Assembly: GCA_964464815.1 (NCBI GenBank)
Contig: CAYXHF010000001.1
Span: 156,626 to 220,625, forward strand
Direction: 5' to 3'
DNA from: UBA11524 sp964464815
GTDB taxonomy: Bacteria > Bacillota > Clostridia > Christensenellales > Aristaeellaceae
DNA length: 64,000 bases
Of this stretch, positions 48,934 through 57,834 are shown one piece after another. A program made the position numbers and the translations under genes. Below the pieces are notes generated by a model. It did not search any database. It had not been told where the DNA came from and saw nothing but the letters and a program-made list of their open reading frames with translations. Each line of letters starts with the position of its first letter. Position 1 is the stretch's first letter.

Positions 48934-50298
48934 ATGCGTATACTGATTGTTGGAGATGGCAAAGTAGGACATACCGTTGCCGAGCAGCTGACGCAGGAAG
49001 GCCACGACGTGGTCGTCATCGACAAGGACGAGGAAGTCCTGCAACGCTGCGAAGACACACTGGACGTCCTGTGCATCCGCGGCAATGGCGCAAACGCCCG
49101 CACACTGCTGGATGCAGGCGTGGACAAGGCAGACTTCGTGGTGGCGACAACGGCCAGCGACGAGACGAACATGCTCTGCTGCCTGATTGCCAAGCGCCTT
49201 GGAGCGCATTACACCATCGCGCGCATTCGTGACCCTGAATACAACGAAAGCCTGTCCCTCTTGCAGCGCGAAACGTCCATTGACAACGCCATCAATCCGG
49301 AGCGTGCCACGGCGCTGGAAATCAGCCGTCTGCTGCGTTTCCCGTTTGCCAACAACATCGAGACGTTTGCCAAAGGGCAGGTGGAACTCGTGGAATTCCG
49401 CGTGCAGGAAAACGACGTGGTGGTTGGCTATCCGCTGCGTTCACTGGCGTCACGGCTGCCTGGTCTTCCGCGCGTGCTGTATGCGATTGTGGAACGGGCA
49501 GGGGAAATCATCATCCCCAACGGCGATTTCGTGATTCATGCGGGCGATCGCGTACATGTCGCGGGCGATATGGTGACCATCACGAACTACTTCCGCTTCC
49601 TGGGCAAGCACTCCCTGCGCGTCAAGAACGTGATGATGCTGGGTGGTGGACGCATCAGCTATTATCTGGCGAAGATGATTGTGCCCATGGGCATGCATGT
49701 CGCCATGATTGAAATCGACCAGAAGAAGGCTGAGGCGCTCAGCGAAAGCCTGCCGCATGTGAACGTGATTCTGGGCGACGGCACGGAACAGGAGCTATTG
49801 GAGCAAGAAGGACTGCCGAGCATGGATGCCTTCATTGCCATGACCGACCGTGACGAGGAGAACCTGATGACAGGCCTGTTCGCCGTGCGTCAGGGTGTAC
49901 CGAAGGTCATTGTGAAGAACAACCGCATTGCTTATGCCGATTTGCTAAGTGGCATGGGACTGGAAAGCATCGTCAGCCCGAAAACCATCACCTGCTCAAC
50001 CATTCTGCGCTACGTGCGCGCGCTGGTCAACAGTGACGGCACGAAGGTGGAGCGCCTGTATCGCCTGATGAACGGGCGCGTGGAGGCGCTGGAATTTATT
50101 GCTCGCGCGTCGGATTCCTACATCGGCATCCCGCTGAAGAATCTGAACATCCGCAAAAATGCGCTGGTGGCCGTGATTGCACGTCAGGGAAAGGTCATCG
50201 TGCCCTTTGGCGATGACAAAATCGAAGAAGGCGACCACGTGGTCATTATCGTGTGTGAAAACGGCATTGGCGACTTGAACGAGGTTATCCGAAAATGA
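48934..50298 (+). CDS. trkA: Trk potassium uptake protein TrkA
   Basis: 454 residues from ATG 48934 (TTGGAGGAT upstream). Two repeats, each with a Rossmann NAD-binding domain (MRILIVGDGKVGHTVAEQL; NVMMLGGGRISYYLAKMI) and an RCK_C domain. TrkA is the cytoplasmic gating ring of the TrkH potassium channel and responds to nucleotides. The TrkH start overlaps its stop (ATGA). Confidence 0.95.
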   Translation: MRILIVGDGKVGHTVAEQLTQEGHDVVVIDKDEEVLQRCEDTLDVLCIRGNGANARTLLDAGVDKADFVVATTASDETNMLCCLIAKRLGAHYTIARIRDPEYNESLSLLQRETSIDNAINPERATALEISRLLRFPFANNIETFAKGQVELVEFRVQENDVVVGYPLRSLASRLPGLPRVLYAIVERAGEIIIPNGDFVIHAGDRVHVAGDMVTITNYFRFLGKHSLRVKNVMMLGGGRISYYLAKMIVPMGMHVAMIEIDQKKAEALSESLPHVNVILGDGTEQELLEQEGLPSMDAFIAMTDRDEENLMTGLFAVRQGVPKVIVKNNRIAYADLLSGMGLESIVSPKTITCSTILRYVRALVNSDGTKVERLYRLMNGRVEALEFIARASDSYIGIPLKNLNIRKNALVAVIARQGKVIVPFGDDKIEEGDHVVIIVCENGIGDLNEVIRK

Positions 50299-51743
50299 AC
50301 AAACGGCTTGTGTTCTATCTGTTAGGCTCGATTTTGCTGATTGAGGCCGCCTGCATGGTGCCATCACTGCTCATTTCGCTCCTGTCACAGGATGGCGATA
50401 CGCTGGCACTTGGGGCGACCATCCTGCTGCTGGTCGTGCTGGGATTACCGCTGCGGCTACTGCTGCATCCCAACGAACGCAATCTCCGCGCAAGGGAAGG
50501 CTTCCTGATTGTGGCGCTGTCGTGGATCGCGCTGAGCTGCTTCGGTGCGCTGCCGTTTGTGTTCAGCGGCATGATTCCCAATTACATTGACGCGCTGTTT
50601 GAGTCCGTCTCCGGCTTTACCACAACCGGTGCGACGCTCATAACCAGCTTTGACAATCTGCCCAAGGGCATCATGTTCTGGCGCTCCTTCACGCACTGGA
50701 TTGGCGGTATGGGCGTGCTGGTGCTGACGCTGGCACTTGTGCCGAAATTGAGCGGACGCACATCGCATCTGGTGAAGGCAGAAAGTCCTGGCCCGACGCT
50801 GAGCAAGATTGTGCCGAAAATGGCCGACACGGCAAAAATCCTCTATCTGATTTACCTGGTGTTGACGCTCATTGAGTTTGTGGTGCTGATGATTGCGGGC
50901 ATGAATCCTTATGACGCGGCCATTCATGCCATGGGTACGGCTGGTACGGGCGGCTTTAGCAACTACGGCGCAAGCGTGGGCGCGTTCCAGAGTGCGCCGA
51001 TTGACGTCATCATCACTGTGTTCATGGTGCTCTTCGGCGTAAACTTTGCGTTGTTCTATTGTCTGCTGACGGGCAATGTCCGTGCGGTGCTGCACAGCGA
51101 AGAGCTGAAATGGTATCTGGGCATCTTCGCCGCGGCGACCATTGGTATCGCGGTGGTGATTTTGCCGCAGTATGGCACGATTGCCAGCGCCCTGCGCTAT
51201 TCGTCCTTTCAGGTGGCCAGCATTATGTCCACCACGGGCTATGCCACGGCGAACTACGACCTGTGGCCAGTGGCGGCAAAGACCATCATTTTCCTGCTGA
51301 TGTTCCTGGGCGGCTGCGTCGGCTCAACAGCCGGTGGCTTTAAGATTTGTCGCCTGGCGATGCTCTGGAAGCAGGGCGTCCGCTCGGTGCGATTGACCTT
51401 CCAGCCGCGAAAGGTGAAGGTTGTCCGCTTTGAGGGCAAGGGCGTGGACGACACGCTGCTGCGCGAAACGGCCTCGTATGCGTTTGTCTACATTGTGATG
51501 CTCCTGCTGGGAACACTGGCGATTTCCTTTGAAGGCCAGTACAGCCTGGAGACAAACCTTGCCTCCGCGCTGACCTGCGTCAGCAACGTTGGCCCTGGGC
51601 TTGGCGTGACCGGACCTGCAGGGAACTTCTCCGGCTATGGCCCGTTTGCAAAGCTGGTGATGTGCTTTTTGATGCTGGCTGGCCGCCTGGAAATCTTCCC
51701 AATGCTGGCGCTCTTCAGTCCTTCGCTGTGGCGCAAGCAGTAA
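50295..51743 (+). CDS. trkH: Trk-type potassium transporter membrane subunit TrkH
   Basis: 482 residues with the four membrane-pore-membrane repeats of the SKT family. Selectivity-filter regions are visible: SVSGFTTTGATLI, GTAGTGGFSNYGAS, ASIMSTTGYATANYD and LTCVSNVGPGLGVTGP. HWIGGMGVLVLTLAL is a conserved TrkH segment. It imports potassium with TrkA. It begins inside the trkA stop codon, so the pair is co-translated. Confidence 0.95.
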   Translation: MNKRLVFYLLGSILLIEAACMVPSLLISLLSQDGDTLALGATILLLVVLGLPLRLLLHPNERNLRAREGFLIVALSWIALSCFGALPFVFSGMIPNYIDALFESVSGFTTTGATLITSFDNLPKGIMFWRSFTHWIGGMGVLVLTLALVPKLSGRTSHLVKAESPGPTLSKIVPKMADTAKILYLIYLVLTLIEFVVLMIAGMNPYDAAIHAMGTAGTGGFSNYGASVGAFQSAPIDVIITVFMVLFGVNFALFYCLLTGNVRAVLHSEELKWYLGIFAAATIGIAVVILPQYGTIASALRYSSFQVASIMSTTGYATANYDLWPVAAKTIIFLLMFLGGCVGSTAGGFKICRLAMLWKQGVRSVRLTFQPRKVKVVRFEGKGVDDTLLRETASYAFVYIVMLLLGTLAISFEGQYSLETNLASALTCVSNVGPGLGVTGPAGNFSGYGPFAKLVMCFLMLAGRLEIFPMLALFSPSLWRKQ

Positions 51744-51888
51744 GCGTTCAGAAAGACGGGAAAGTTGCAAGCCGAAAACGCAATTTGCCGAATATTTCAC
51801 AAATTACATTTGTGATTTTCACACTTTTCGCTAAAAAACAGTGAATTTTTGTCGTTTCTGGCCTACCAGTTGCATCAAATCTTCCGTA

Positions 51889-51917
51889 TTGCAAATTCGG
51901 TGGTAAGGTGCTATAAT
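51889..51917 (+). promoter_or_regulatory. ATP synthase operon promoter
   Basis: TTGCAA at 51889-51894, 17-nt spacer, TATAAT at 51912-51917, with about 80 nt of leader before atpB. Confidence 0.85.
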
Positions 51918-51935
51918 GAGCACGGTTTCTTAGGG

Positions 51936-51977
51936 CGTGTTCCTTATTTGTTCAAAAGCAAGTAAGGGGCACGTTTT
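51936..51977 (+). promoter_or_regulatory. Leader hairpin with terminator shape upstream of atpB
   Basis: CGTGTTCCTTATT (51936-51948) pairs with AGTAAGGGGCACG (51961-51973) over 13 bp including G-U pairs, then TTTT. It lies within the transcribed leader, about 27 nt before the atpB start, so it could act as an attenuator or stabilising element. Confidence 0.55.
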
Positions 51978-52003
51978 AAAAACAGAAGAAAGCGAGGTAT
52001 TGT

Positions 52004-52849
52004 ATGAAGCAGGAAAAGAAACAAAGCCATGTGCGCTTCATTATCGTGATGATTGTGTTATTGGCAGCCTTGCTTGCAGCCATCTTTTTGACCGATTCGG
52101 GCGGAGAAAAATCCGAAACGATACAGGAAGTCATGAAGGATGCTGTGCTGCATGAACACAATCAGATGACGCTGTTGGGGATGCGGGTCAATCCGTCGGT
52201 CATTTCCGATATGACGGTGACGGGCATCCTGCTGGTGGTGGCGGCGCTGCTGCGAATCTTCGCGATTCCGCGCTTCAAGCTCGTTCCGGGCAAATTGCAG
52301 TCGGCACTGGAAATGCTGGTGTCCTTCTTCCAGAACCTGGCCAAGACCAACAGTCCGCATCGTTATGGCTTTTTGAGCGTCTACCTGTTCAGTGCGGGTG
52401 TCTACATCGCCGGAGGTACGCTCTTTGAATTGCTGGGTGTGCAGGGGATTACCACGCACGGCATGTCCATGTCGTTGCCGGCGCCTTTGTCTGACATCAA
52501 CGCGGCCATTGCGCTGGGTGTGATGTCCTACTGCGTCATTCTCTCCGGCGGCATCGCCAGCAATGGTCTGCGCGGCGTGGGCTTGACGCTCAAGGAATTC
52601 TCCTTGCCGATTTCCATGAGCTTCCGTCTCTTCGGTGCGCTGCTGAGCGGCCTGCTGGTGTCGGAGCTGGTGTACTACACGATTTCCCTGAGTTTCGTGC
52701 TGCCGGTCATTGTGGGCGTACTGTTCACCTTGCTGCATGCACTGATTCAGACCTACGTTCTGACCATGCTGACAGCAAACTACTACGGCGAGGTCAGCGA
52801 ACCCTCTGCCAAGAAGCAGAAACAAGAAACTGCCACGACGGCAGCGTGA
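52004..52849 (+). CDS. atpB: ATP synthase F0 subunit a
   Basis: 281 residues with about six membrane helices. Helix 5 contains the essential Arg in ISMSFRLFGALLSGLL, and helix 6 reads VLFTLLHALIQTYVLTMLTANYYG. Subunit a forms the proton (or sodium) half-channels against the c ring. First gene of the operon, without an atpI before it. GCGAGG lies upstream of the ATG. The N-terminal helix and loop are longer than in E. coli but usual for Clostridia. Confidence 0.95.
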   Translation: MKQEKKQSHVRFIIVMIVLLAALLAAIFLTDSGGEKSETIQEVMKDAVLHEHNQMTLLGMRVNPSVISDMTVTGILLVVAALLRIFAIPRFKLVPGKLQSALEMLVSFFQNLAKTNSPHRYGFLSVYLFSAGVYIAGGTLFELLGVQGITTHGMSMSLPAPLSDINAAIALGVMSYCVILSGGIASNGLRGVGLTLKEFSLPISMSFRLFGALLSGLLVSELVYYTISLSFVLPVIVGVLFTLLHALIQTYVLTMLTANYYGEVSEPSAKKQKQETATTAA

Positions 52850-52872
52850 TGAAAAACAGGAGGATATGAACC

Positions 52873-53211
52873 ATGAAGAAGTTTGTGAAGATGATGACCC
52901 TGGTGATGATGGCCATGCTGATGCTGTCCGTGTTTGCTGCTCCCGCGCTGGCAGAAGAGACTGCTGCGGCCGCAACGACGGATTCCTCGATTCCCTTCAA
53001 GGCGATTTCTGCCGCGATTGCCATTGCTGCCGGTGCCGGTCTGGGCGCGCTGGCGATGGGTCAGGCGATTTCCAAGTCCGTGGATGCGATTGCCCGTCAG
53101 CCCGAAGCCGCTGGCAACATCCGTACCAGCCTGATGCTGGGCATGGTGTTTATCGAAACGGCCATCATTTACGCCCTGATTGTTGCAATTCTGGTCATTT
53201 TCGTTCTGTAA
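52873..53211 (+). CDS. atpE: ATP synthase F0 subunit c with N-terminal signal-like extension
   Basis: 112 residues against the usual 70-90. The C-terminal ~70 residues are a normal c hairpin: helix 1 with glycine-rich AIAAGAGLGALAMGQAISKS, polar loop ARQPEA, helix 2 with the ion-binding Glu in VFIETAIIYALIV. Residues 1-27 look like a Sec signal peptide (MLMLSVFAAPALA before EE), followed by an Ala/Thr-rich linker. The Gln that binds sodium in helix 1 of Ilyobacter-type rings is Met here, so I cannot assign sodium or proton use. AGGAGG precedes the ATG. Confidence 0.93.
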   Translation: MKKFVKMMTLVMMAMLMLSVFAAPALAEETAAAATTDSSIPFKAISAAIAIAAGAGLGALAMGQAISKSVDAIARQPEAAGNIRTSLMLGMVFIETAIIYALIVAILVIFVL

Positions 53212-53283
53212 TCAAGATACGAAACGGATGGAAAGAAAGGGGAGCAGGCACACAGCATGCCTGTTCCAACAGGTGAAGAAGAT

Positions 53284-53784
53284 ATGCCGCTGAATATTGA
53301 CTTCCAGCAGATTCTGCTGCACATGTTCAATCTTGTCATCTTGGCGGGCGGATTGTATTTGCTGCTGTATAAGCCGGTGGCGGATTTTATGCAGAAGCGT
53401 GAAGATCACTTTGCAGATTTGGAAAAGCAAGCGCAGGACAAGAAGACCGAGGCCGAAAGCCTGCTGGTGCAGTATCAGGAAAAGCTTTCTGGCGCAGAAG
53501 ACGAGATTCGTCAGATGAACGCGGACGCCATGAAGCAGTCCGACAATCAGCGTCAGGAGCGCTTGCAGCGCGCGCAGGTCGAGGCCGACAAGATTATCAA
53601 GGACGCCCGAAAGTCTGCCGCCGCCGAGCGTGAAGCCATGCTGAGCAGTGCCCGCAAGGACATTGCGCAGATGGTCGTTTCCGCCACTGGCAAGCTGATG
53701 GAGAAGGAAGGCGACCCGGCATCCGACAAGGCGCTCTACGACTCCTTCCTCAAGGCAACGCAGGAGGATGAGCATCATGACTGA
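53284..53784 (+). CDS. atpF: ATP synthase F0 subunit b
   Basis: 166 residues from ATG 53284 (AGGTGA 7 nt upstream; an alternative ATG at 53257 would add nine residues). One membrane helix (NLVILAGGLYLLLYKPVADF) and a long charged helix (KREDHFADLEKQAQDKKTEA onward) make the peripheral stalk that normally binds delta on top of F1. The stop overlaps the start of the next gene by 8 nt. No atpH follows; delta sequence is instead fused to alpha. Confidence 0.93.
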   Translation: MPLNIDFQQILLHMFNLVILAGGLYLLLYKPVADFMQKREDHFADLEKQAQDKKTEAESLLVQYQEKLSGAEDEIRQMNADAMKQSDNQRQERLQRAQVEADKIIKDARKSAAAEREAMLSSARKDIAQMVVSATGKLMEKEGDPASDKALYDSFLKATQEDEHHD

Positions 53785-55543
53785 GACAAAGCAGGGCCGC
53801 ATGACGGCAACGCTGCTTTGCGTCACGCCGCCGGATGCGCATCAGGAGGAAGGCATTCGTGCCTTCCTGACAAAGAAATACGGCGCTGAATTCGACCTGT
53901 GCATCCAGCAGGATAAGACGCTGAAAAGCGGCTTCCAGCTGTGCGTGGGGAGTGAGGTCTACGACTGGAGCGCCAAGGGCCGCATGGAACAGCTGCGCCA
54001 GAATGTGGAGCAGGTGATTCGCAAAAACAGCCGCACGGACATCATTCCGCTGCTCAAAAGCAGCATTGAGGAATTCCGCCTGCTGGCAAACAGCAGCGAG
54101 GTCGGCACGGTTCGTTCTGTCGGCGACGGCATTGCCGTTGTGGAAGGACTGGCCCATGCCGCGTATGGCGAAATCCTGATGTTTGACAATGGCGTCAAGG
54201 GCATGGTGCAGGACATTCGCCGCACGGAAACGGGCTGCATCCTGTTTGACCATGCAGACGAAATCTGTGCTGGCAGCAGGGTAGTCCGCACGGGCAAGAC
54301 TGCCGGCGTTCCGGTGGGCGATGCCTTCCTGGGCCGCGTGGTGGATGCTTTGGGTCGCCCAATTGACGGTGGTGAGGCCATTCCGGCGGTAGAATATCGC
54401 CCGATTGAAGAGCCAGCACCGGGCATCGTGGATCGCCAGAGCGTTGATACGCCCATGGAAACAGGTCTGCTGGCCATTGATGCCATGTTCCCCATTGGCC
54501 GTGGTCAGCGTGAGCTGATTATCGGCGACCGCCAGACGGGCAAAACCGCCATTGCGCTGGACACGATGCTGAACCAGAAGGGCAAGAATGTCATTTGCAT
54601 TTATGTCGCCATTGGTCAGAAGGCATCCAGCGTCGCGCAGCTGGTGGAAAATCTGCGCAAGCGCGACGCCATGGAGTATTGCATCGTCGTCAGCGCCACA
54701 GCAGGCGAAGCGGATACGATGCAGTACATCGCACCGTATGCGGGCTGCGCCATGGCGGAATACTTCATGCACAAGGGACGCGATGTGCTGATTGTCTATG
54801 ACGATTTGTCCAAGCACGCCATTGTCTACCGTGCCATGAGTCTTTTGCTGGAACGCGCACCGGGCCGCGAGGCGTATCCGGGTGACGTGTTCTATCTGCA
54901 CTCCCGCTTGCTGGAACGCTCGGCACATCTGAGCGACAAGCTGGGTGGTGGCAGCATGACCGCATTGCCCATTGTCGAAACACAGGCCGGTGACGTGTCG
55001 GCCTACATTCCCACGAATATCATTTCCATCACCGACGGCCAGATTTTCCTGGAAAGTGACCTGTTCTTTGCGGGTCAGCGTCCGGCGGTCAACGTCGGTC
55101 TGTCCGTCTCCCGTGTGGGTGGCGCGGCACAGACCAAGGCGACCAAGAAGGCAACAGGCAGTCTGCGCCTTGACCTGGCACAATACCGCGAGATGGAGGT
55201 CTTCACGCAGTTCTCCAGCGATCTGGATGACGGCACGAAGCAGCAGCTCCATTACGGTCAGGGTCTGATGCGCATGCTGCGTCAGAAGCAGAACAATCCC
55301 TTGAGCATGCATGCACAGGTGATTATTCTGGTCTGCGCCATGGGTCGTATTCTGTCCCGCGTGCGCGTGAAGGACGTGACGGACTTCCGTGATGCGCTGC
55401 TCCAGCATTTTGAAGCGGAACACCAGTCCCTGTGCCAGCAGCTGGAGGACGAAAAGGTGCTCACGGACGACATGAAGCAGGAAATCATCCGCATTGCCAG
55501 TGATTTCCGTCAGGCAAACACTGAGCGCTTCAGGGAGGAATAA
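53777..55543 (+). CDS. atpA: ATP synthase F1 subunit alpha fused to a delta C-terminal domain
   Basis: 588 residues from ATG 53777 (AGGAGG 9 nt upstream); normal alpha is about 500. Residues 1 to about 80 look like the C-terminal domain of subunit delta (AtpH): TATLLCVTPPD, IRAFLTKKYGAEFDL, KSGFQLCVGSEVYDWSAKGR and MEQLRQNVEQ follow the delta pattern ending in the VIDGSVRGRLERL-type strand and helix. Alpha then begins with IIPLLKSSIEEF and EVGTVRSVGDGIAVVEGL, P-loop GDRQTGKTAIALD and Arg-finger SRVGGAAQTKATKK. It is catalytically complete. No separate delta N-terminal domain is visible in the operon. Confidence 0.93.
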   Translation: MTETKQGRMTATLLCVTPPDAHQEEGIRAFLTKKYGAEFDLCIQQDKTLKSGFQLCVGSEVYDWSAKGRMEQLRQNVEQVIRKNSRTDIIPLLKSSIEEFRLLANSSEVGTVRSVGDGIAVVEGLAHAAYGEILMFDNGVKGMVQDIRRTETGCILFDHADEICAGSRVVRTGKTAGVPVGDAFLGRVVDALGRPIDGGEAIPAVEYRPIEEPAPGIVDRQSVDTPMETGLLAIDAMFPIGRGQRELIIGDRQTGKTAIALDTMLNQKGKNVICIYVAIGQKASSVAQLVENLRKRDAMEYCIVVSATAGEADTMQYIAPYAGCAMAEYFMHKGRDVLIVYDDLSKHAIVYRAMSLLLERAPGREAYPGDVFYLHSRLLERSAHLSDKLGGGSMTALPIVETQAGDVSAYIPTNIISITDGQIFLESDLFFAGQRPAVNVGLSVSRVGGAAQTKATKKATGSLRLDLAQYREMEVFTQFSSDLDDGTKQQLHYGQGLMRMLRQKQNNPLSMHAQVIILVCAMGRILSRVRVKDVTDFRDALLQHFEAEHQSLCQQLEDEKVLTDDMKQEIIRIASDFRQANTERFREE

Positions 55544-55546
55544 TCC

Positions 55547-56440
55547 ATGCCGAGCGCAAAGGAAATCAAAAGCCGCATTGCCAGCATCAAGGACACACAG
55601 AAAATCACGAACGCCATGTATCTGATTTCGTCCACAAAGCTGCGCAAGGCGAAAGAGGAGCTTAACAGCACCCGACCGTACTTTGATGCGCTCAAGGGCG
55701 AAATCAAACGCATTTTCCGTACCGTGCCGGATGTGGATAGTCGCTATTTCTATCCACCGGCCGGTGCGCCGAAGCTGGAAGGCCGATATGCATGTCTGGC
55801 CATCACGGCAGATAAGGGCATGGCGGGTGCATACAACCACAACGCGGTGAAAATGGCCGAGGAGTTGCTGCGGGAGCATCCGGATACGGAATTGTTTGTT
55901 GTGGGCGAATATGGCCGACAGCATTTCCTGCAGGCCGGCACGCCCATTGCACAGAGCTTCCTGTATACCGCGCAGAACCCGACGCTGCATCGTGCGCGTG
56001 AAATCTGCGATATTCTGCTGGAACGCTACGACAAGGGCGAATTCCAGAAGCTGTTCATCATCTACACCGATATGAAGAACAGCATGAGCGCGGAGGCAAC
56101 CAGCACCCGTCTGCTGCCGTTCCATCGTGGCGATTTCTCGTCCATTGATGCGCCCGGCAGTGTGCATTTTGACTTCACGCCCAGCGTGGAGGCCGTGCTG
56201 GATAACGTGATTCGCAGCTACATCACAGGCTTTGTCTACAGCGCACTGGTGGATAGCTTCTGCGCGGAGCAGAATGCCCGCATGACCGCCATGTCTTCGG
56301 CTGGCGACAATGCGGAAAAGATGCTTTCCGCCCTGTCTGTGCAGTATAACCGCGTGCGTCAGGCGTCGATTACGCAGGAAATTACGGAAGTTTCCTCCGG
56401 CGCGAAGGCACAAAAAAGAAAGAAGGTGCAGCCATGCTGA
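55547..56440 (+). CDS. atpG: ATP synthase F1 subunit gamma
   Basis: 297 residues. AKEIKSRIASIKDTQKITNA at the N-terminus and the C-terminal AMSSAGDNAEKMLSALSVQYNRVRQASITQEITEV are the two helices of the rotor shaft; the central Rossmann-like domain includes AITADKGMAGAYN. GGAGG precedes the ATG, 3 nt after the alpha stop. A basic KRKK tail ends the protein and overlaps the beta start. Confidence 0.96.
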   Translation: MPSAKEIKSRIASIKDTQKITNAMYLISSTKLRKAKEELNSTRPYFDALKGEIKRIFRTVPDVDSRYFYPPAGAPKLEGRYACLAITADKGMAGAYNHNAVKMAEELLREHPDTELFVVGEYGRQHFLQAGTPIAQSFLYTAQNPTLHRAREICDILLERYDKGEFQKLFIIYTDMKNSMSAEATSTRLLPFHRGDFSSIDAPGSVHFDFTPSVEAVLDNVIRSYITGFVYSALVDSFCAEQNARMTAMSSAGDNAEKMLSALSVQYNRVRQASITQEITEVSSGAKAQKRKKVQPC

Positions 56441-57834
56441 ACATTGGCAAGATTGCGCAGGTGTCCGGTCCTGTCGTGGACTGTGACTTTCCCAAGGGAC
56501 AGCTGCCGAAAATCCGTGAAGCGCTGCGCGTGCGTGTAAACGACGAAGTGCGAACGATGGAAGTCGCACAGCACATGGATGAAACCACGGTGCGCTGCAT
56601 CATGCTTGCGCCCAGCGAAGGGCTTGCCCGCGGCATGGACGTGGAGGCAACGGGCAGCGGCATTTGCGTTCCCGTGGGCGACGCAACGCTCGGCCGCATG
56701 TTTAACGTGCTGGGCGATCCGATTGACGGCGGCGAAGCCATCGCGGAAGATGCACAACGCTGGAATATACACCGTCCGGCGCCCTCCTTTGCGGAGCAAA
56801 GCCCGGTGGTCAGCATTCTGGAGACGGGCATCAAGGTCATTGACCTGCTTGAGCCGTATGCCAAGGGCGGCAAAATCGGCCTGTTTGGCGGCGCTGGCGT
56901 TGGCAAAACGGTCTTGATTCAGGAGCTGATTCGCAACATCGCCTCCGAACACGGTGGCTACTCGATTTTCACTGGCGTTGGCGAACGCAGCCGCGAAGGC
57001 AACGACCTGTGGAACGAAATGCTGGAAAGCGGTGTTATCTCCAAGACGGCGCTGGTGTTTGGTCAGATGAACGAAGCACCGGGCGTGCGTATGCGCGTGG
57101 CGCTGTCGGGCCTGACAATGTCCGAATACTTCCGCGATGTGGAGCATAAGGACGTGCTGCTGTTCATCGACAACATTTTCCGCTTTGTGCAGGCTGGTTC
57201 GGAGGTTTCAACGTTGCTGGGCCGCATGCCGTCCGCTGTTGGCTATCAGCCGACCCTGGCCACGGAAATGGGTCAGCTACAGGAGCGTATCACCTCCACC
57301 CGCAATGGTTCTGTCACCTCCGTTCAGGCCGTTTATGTGCCTGCGGACGACCTGACCGACCCTGCACCCGCACAGACCTTCACGCATCTGGACGCGACCA
57401 CAGTGCTGAGCCGCAAGATTTCCGAGCAGGGTATCTATCCGGCGGTTGACCCGTTGGCCTCCACCTCCCGCATTTTGGAGGCGGACATCGTCGGTCAGGA
57501 GCATTACGAAACGGCGCGTGCGGTGCAGGAGATTCTGCAAAAGTACGCCGACCTTCAGGACATCATTGCCATTTTGGGCATTGAGGAGCTGAGCGAGGAA
57601 GACCGCCTGACCGTTGCGCGTGCGCGTAAGGTGCAGCGTTTCCTGTCCCAGCCCTTCCACGTGGCAGAGAAGTTCACAGGCATCAAGGGCGTGTATGTTC
57701 CGCTCAAGGACACCATCCGCAGCTTCAAGGCGATTCTGTCGGGCGAGATGGACGAATATCCGGAATCTGCCTTCTTCAATGTTGGCACGATTGAGGATGT
57801 CAAGGCCAAAGCCAGCAAGGAGCAGGAAGCATGA
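56434..57834 (+). CDS. atpD: ATP synthase F1 subunit beta
   Basis: 466 residues. GGAGVGKTVLIQELIRN is the P-loop, GERSREGNDLWNEM the catalytic Glu region and VLLFIDNIFRFVQAGSEVS the Walker B and following helix. Catalyses ATP synthesis or hydrolysis in the alpha3beta3 ring. Full length and normal. The start overlaps gamma by 7 nt. Confidence 0.97.
   Translation: MLNIGKIAQVSGPVVDCDFPKGQLPKIREALRVRVNDEVRTMEVAQHMDETTVRCIMLAPSEGLARGMDVEATGSGICVPVGDATLGRMFNVLGDPIDGGEAIAEDAQRWNIHRPAPSFAEQSPVVSILETGIKVIDLLEPYAKGGKIGLFGGAGVGKTVLIQELIRNIASEHGGYSIFTGVGERSREGNDLWNEMLESGVISKTALVFGQMNEAPGVRMRVALSGLTMSEYFRDVEHKDVLLFIDNIFRFVQAGSEVSTLLGRMPSAVGYQPTLATEMGQLQERITSTRNGSVTSVQAVYVPADDLTDPAPAQTFTHLDATTVLSRKISEQGIYPAVDPLASTSRILEADIVGQEHYETARAVQEILQKYADLQDIIAILGIEELSEEDRLTVARARKVQRFLSQPFHVAEKFTGIKGVYVPLKDTIRSFKAILSGEMDEYPESAFFNVGTIEDVKAKASKEQEA

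Noticed and set aside
52873..53211. Sodium-type c ring
   Set aside because: Glu-Thr and the later Tyr in helix 2 fit, but the helix-1 Gln position is Met, so sodium coupling cannot be claimed.
53750..56569. A 939-codon open frame on the minus strand opposite the ATP synthase genes
   Set aside because: It is antisense to clear atpA/atpG genes, has His/Gln/Arg-rich composition typical of a shadow frame, and has no ribosome site or known domain.
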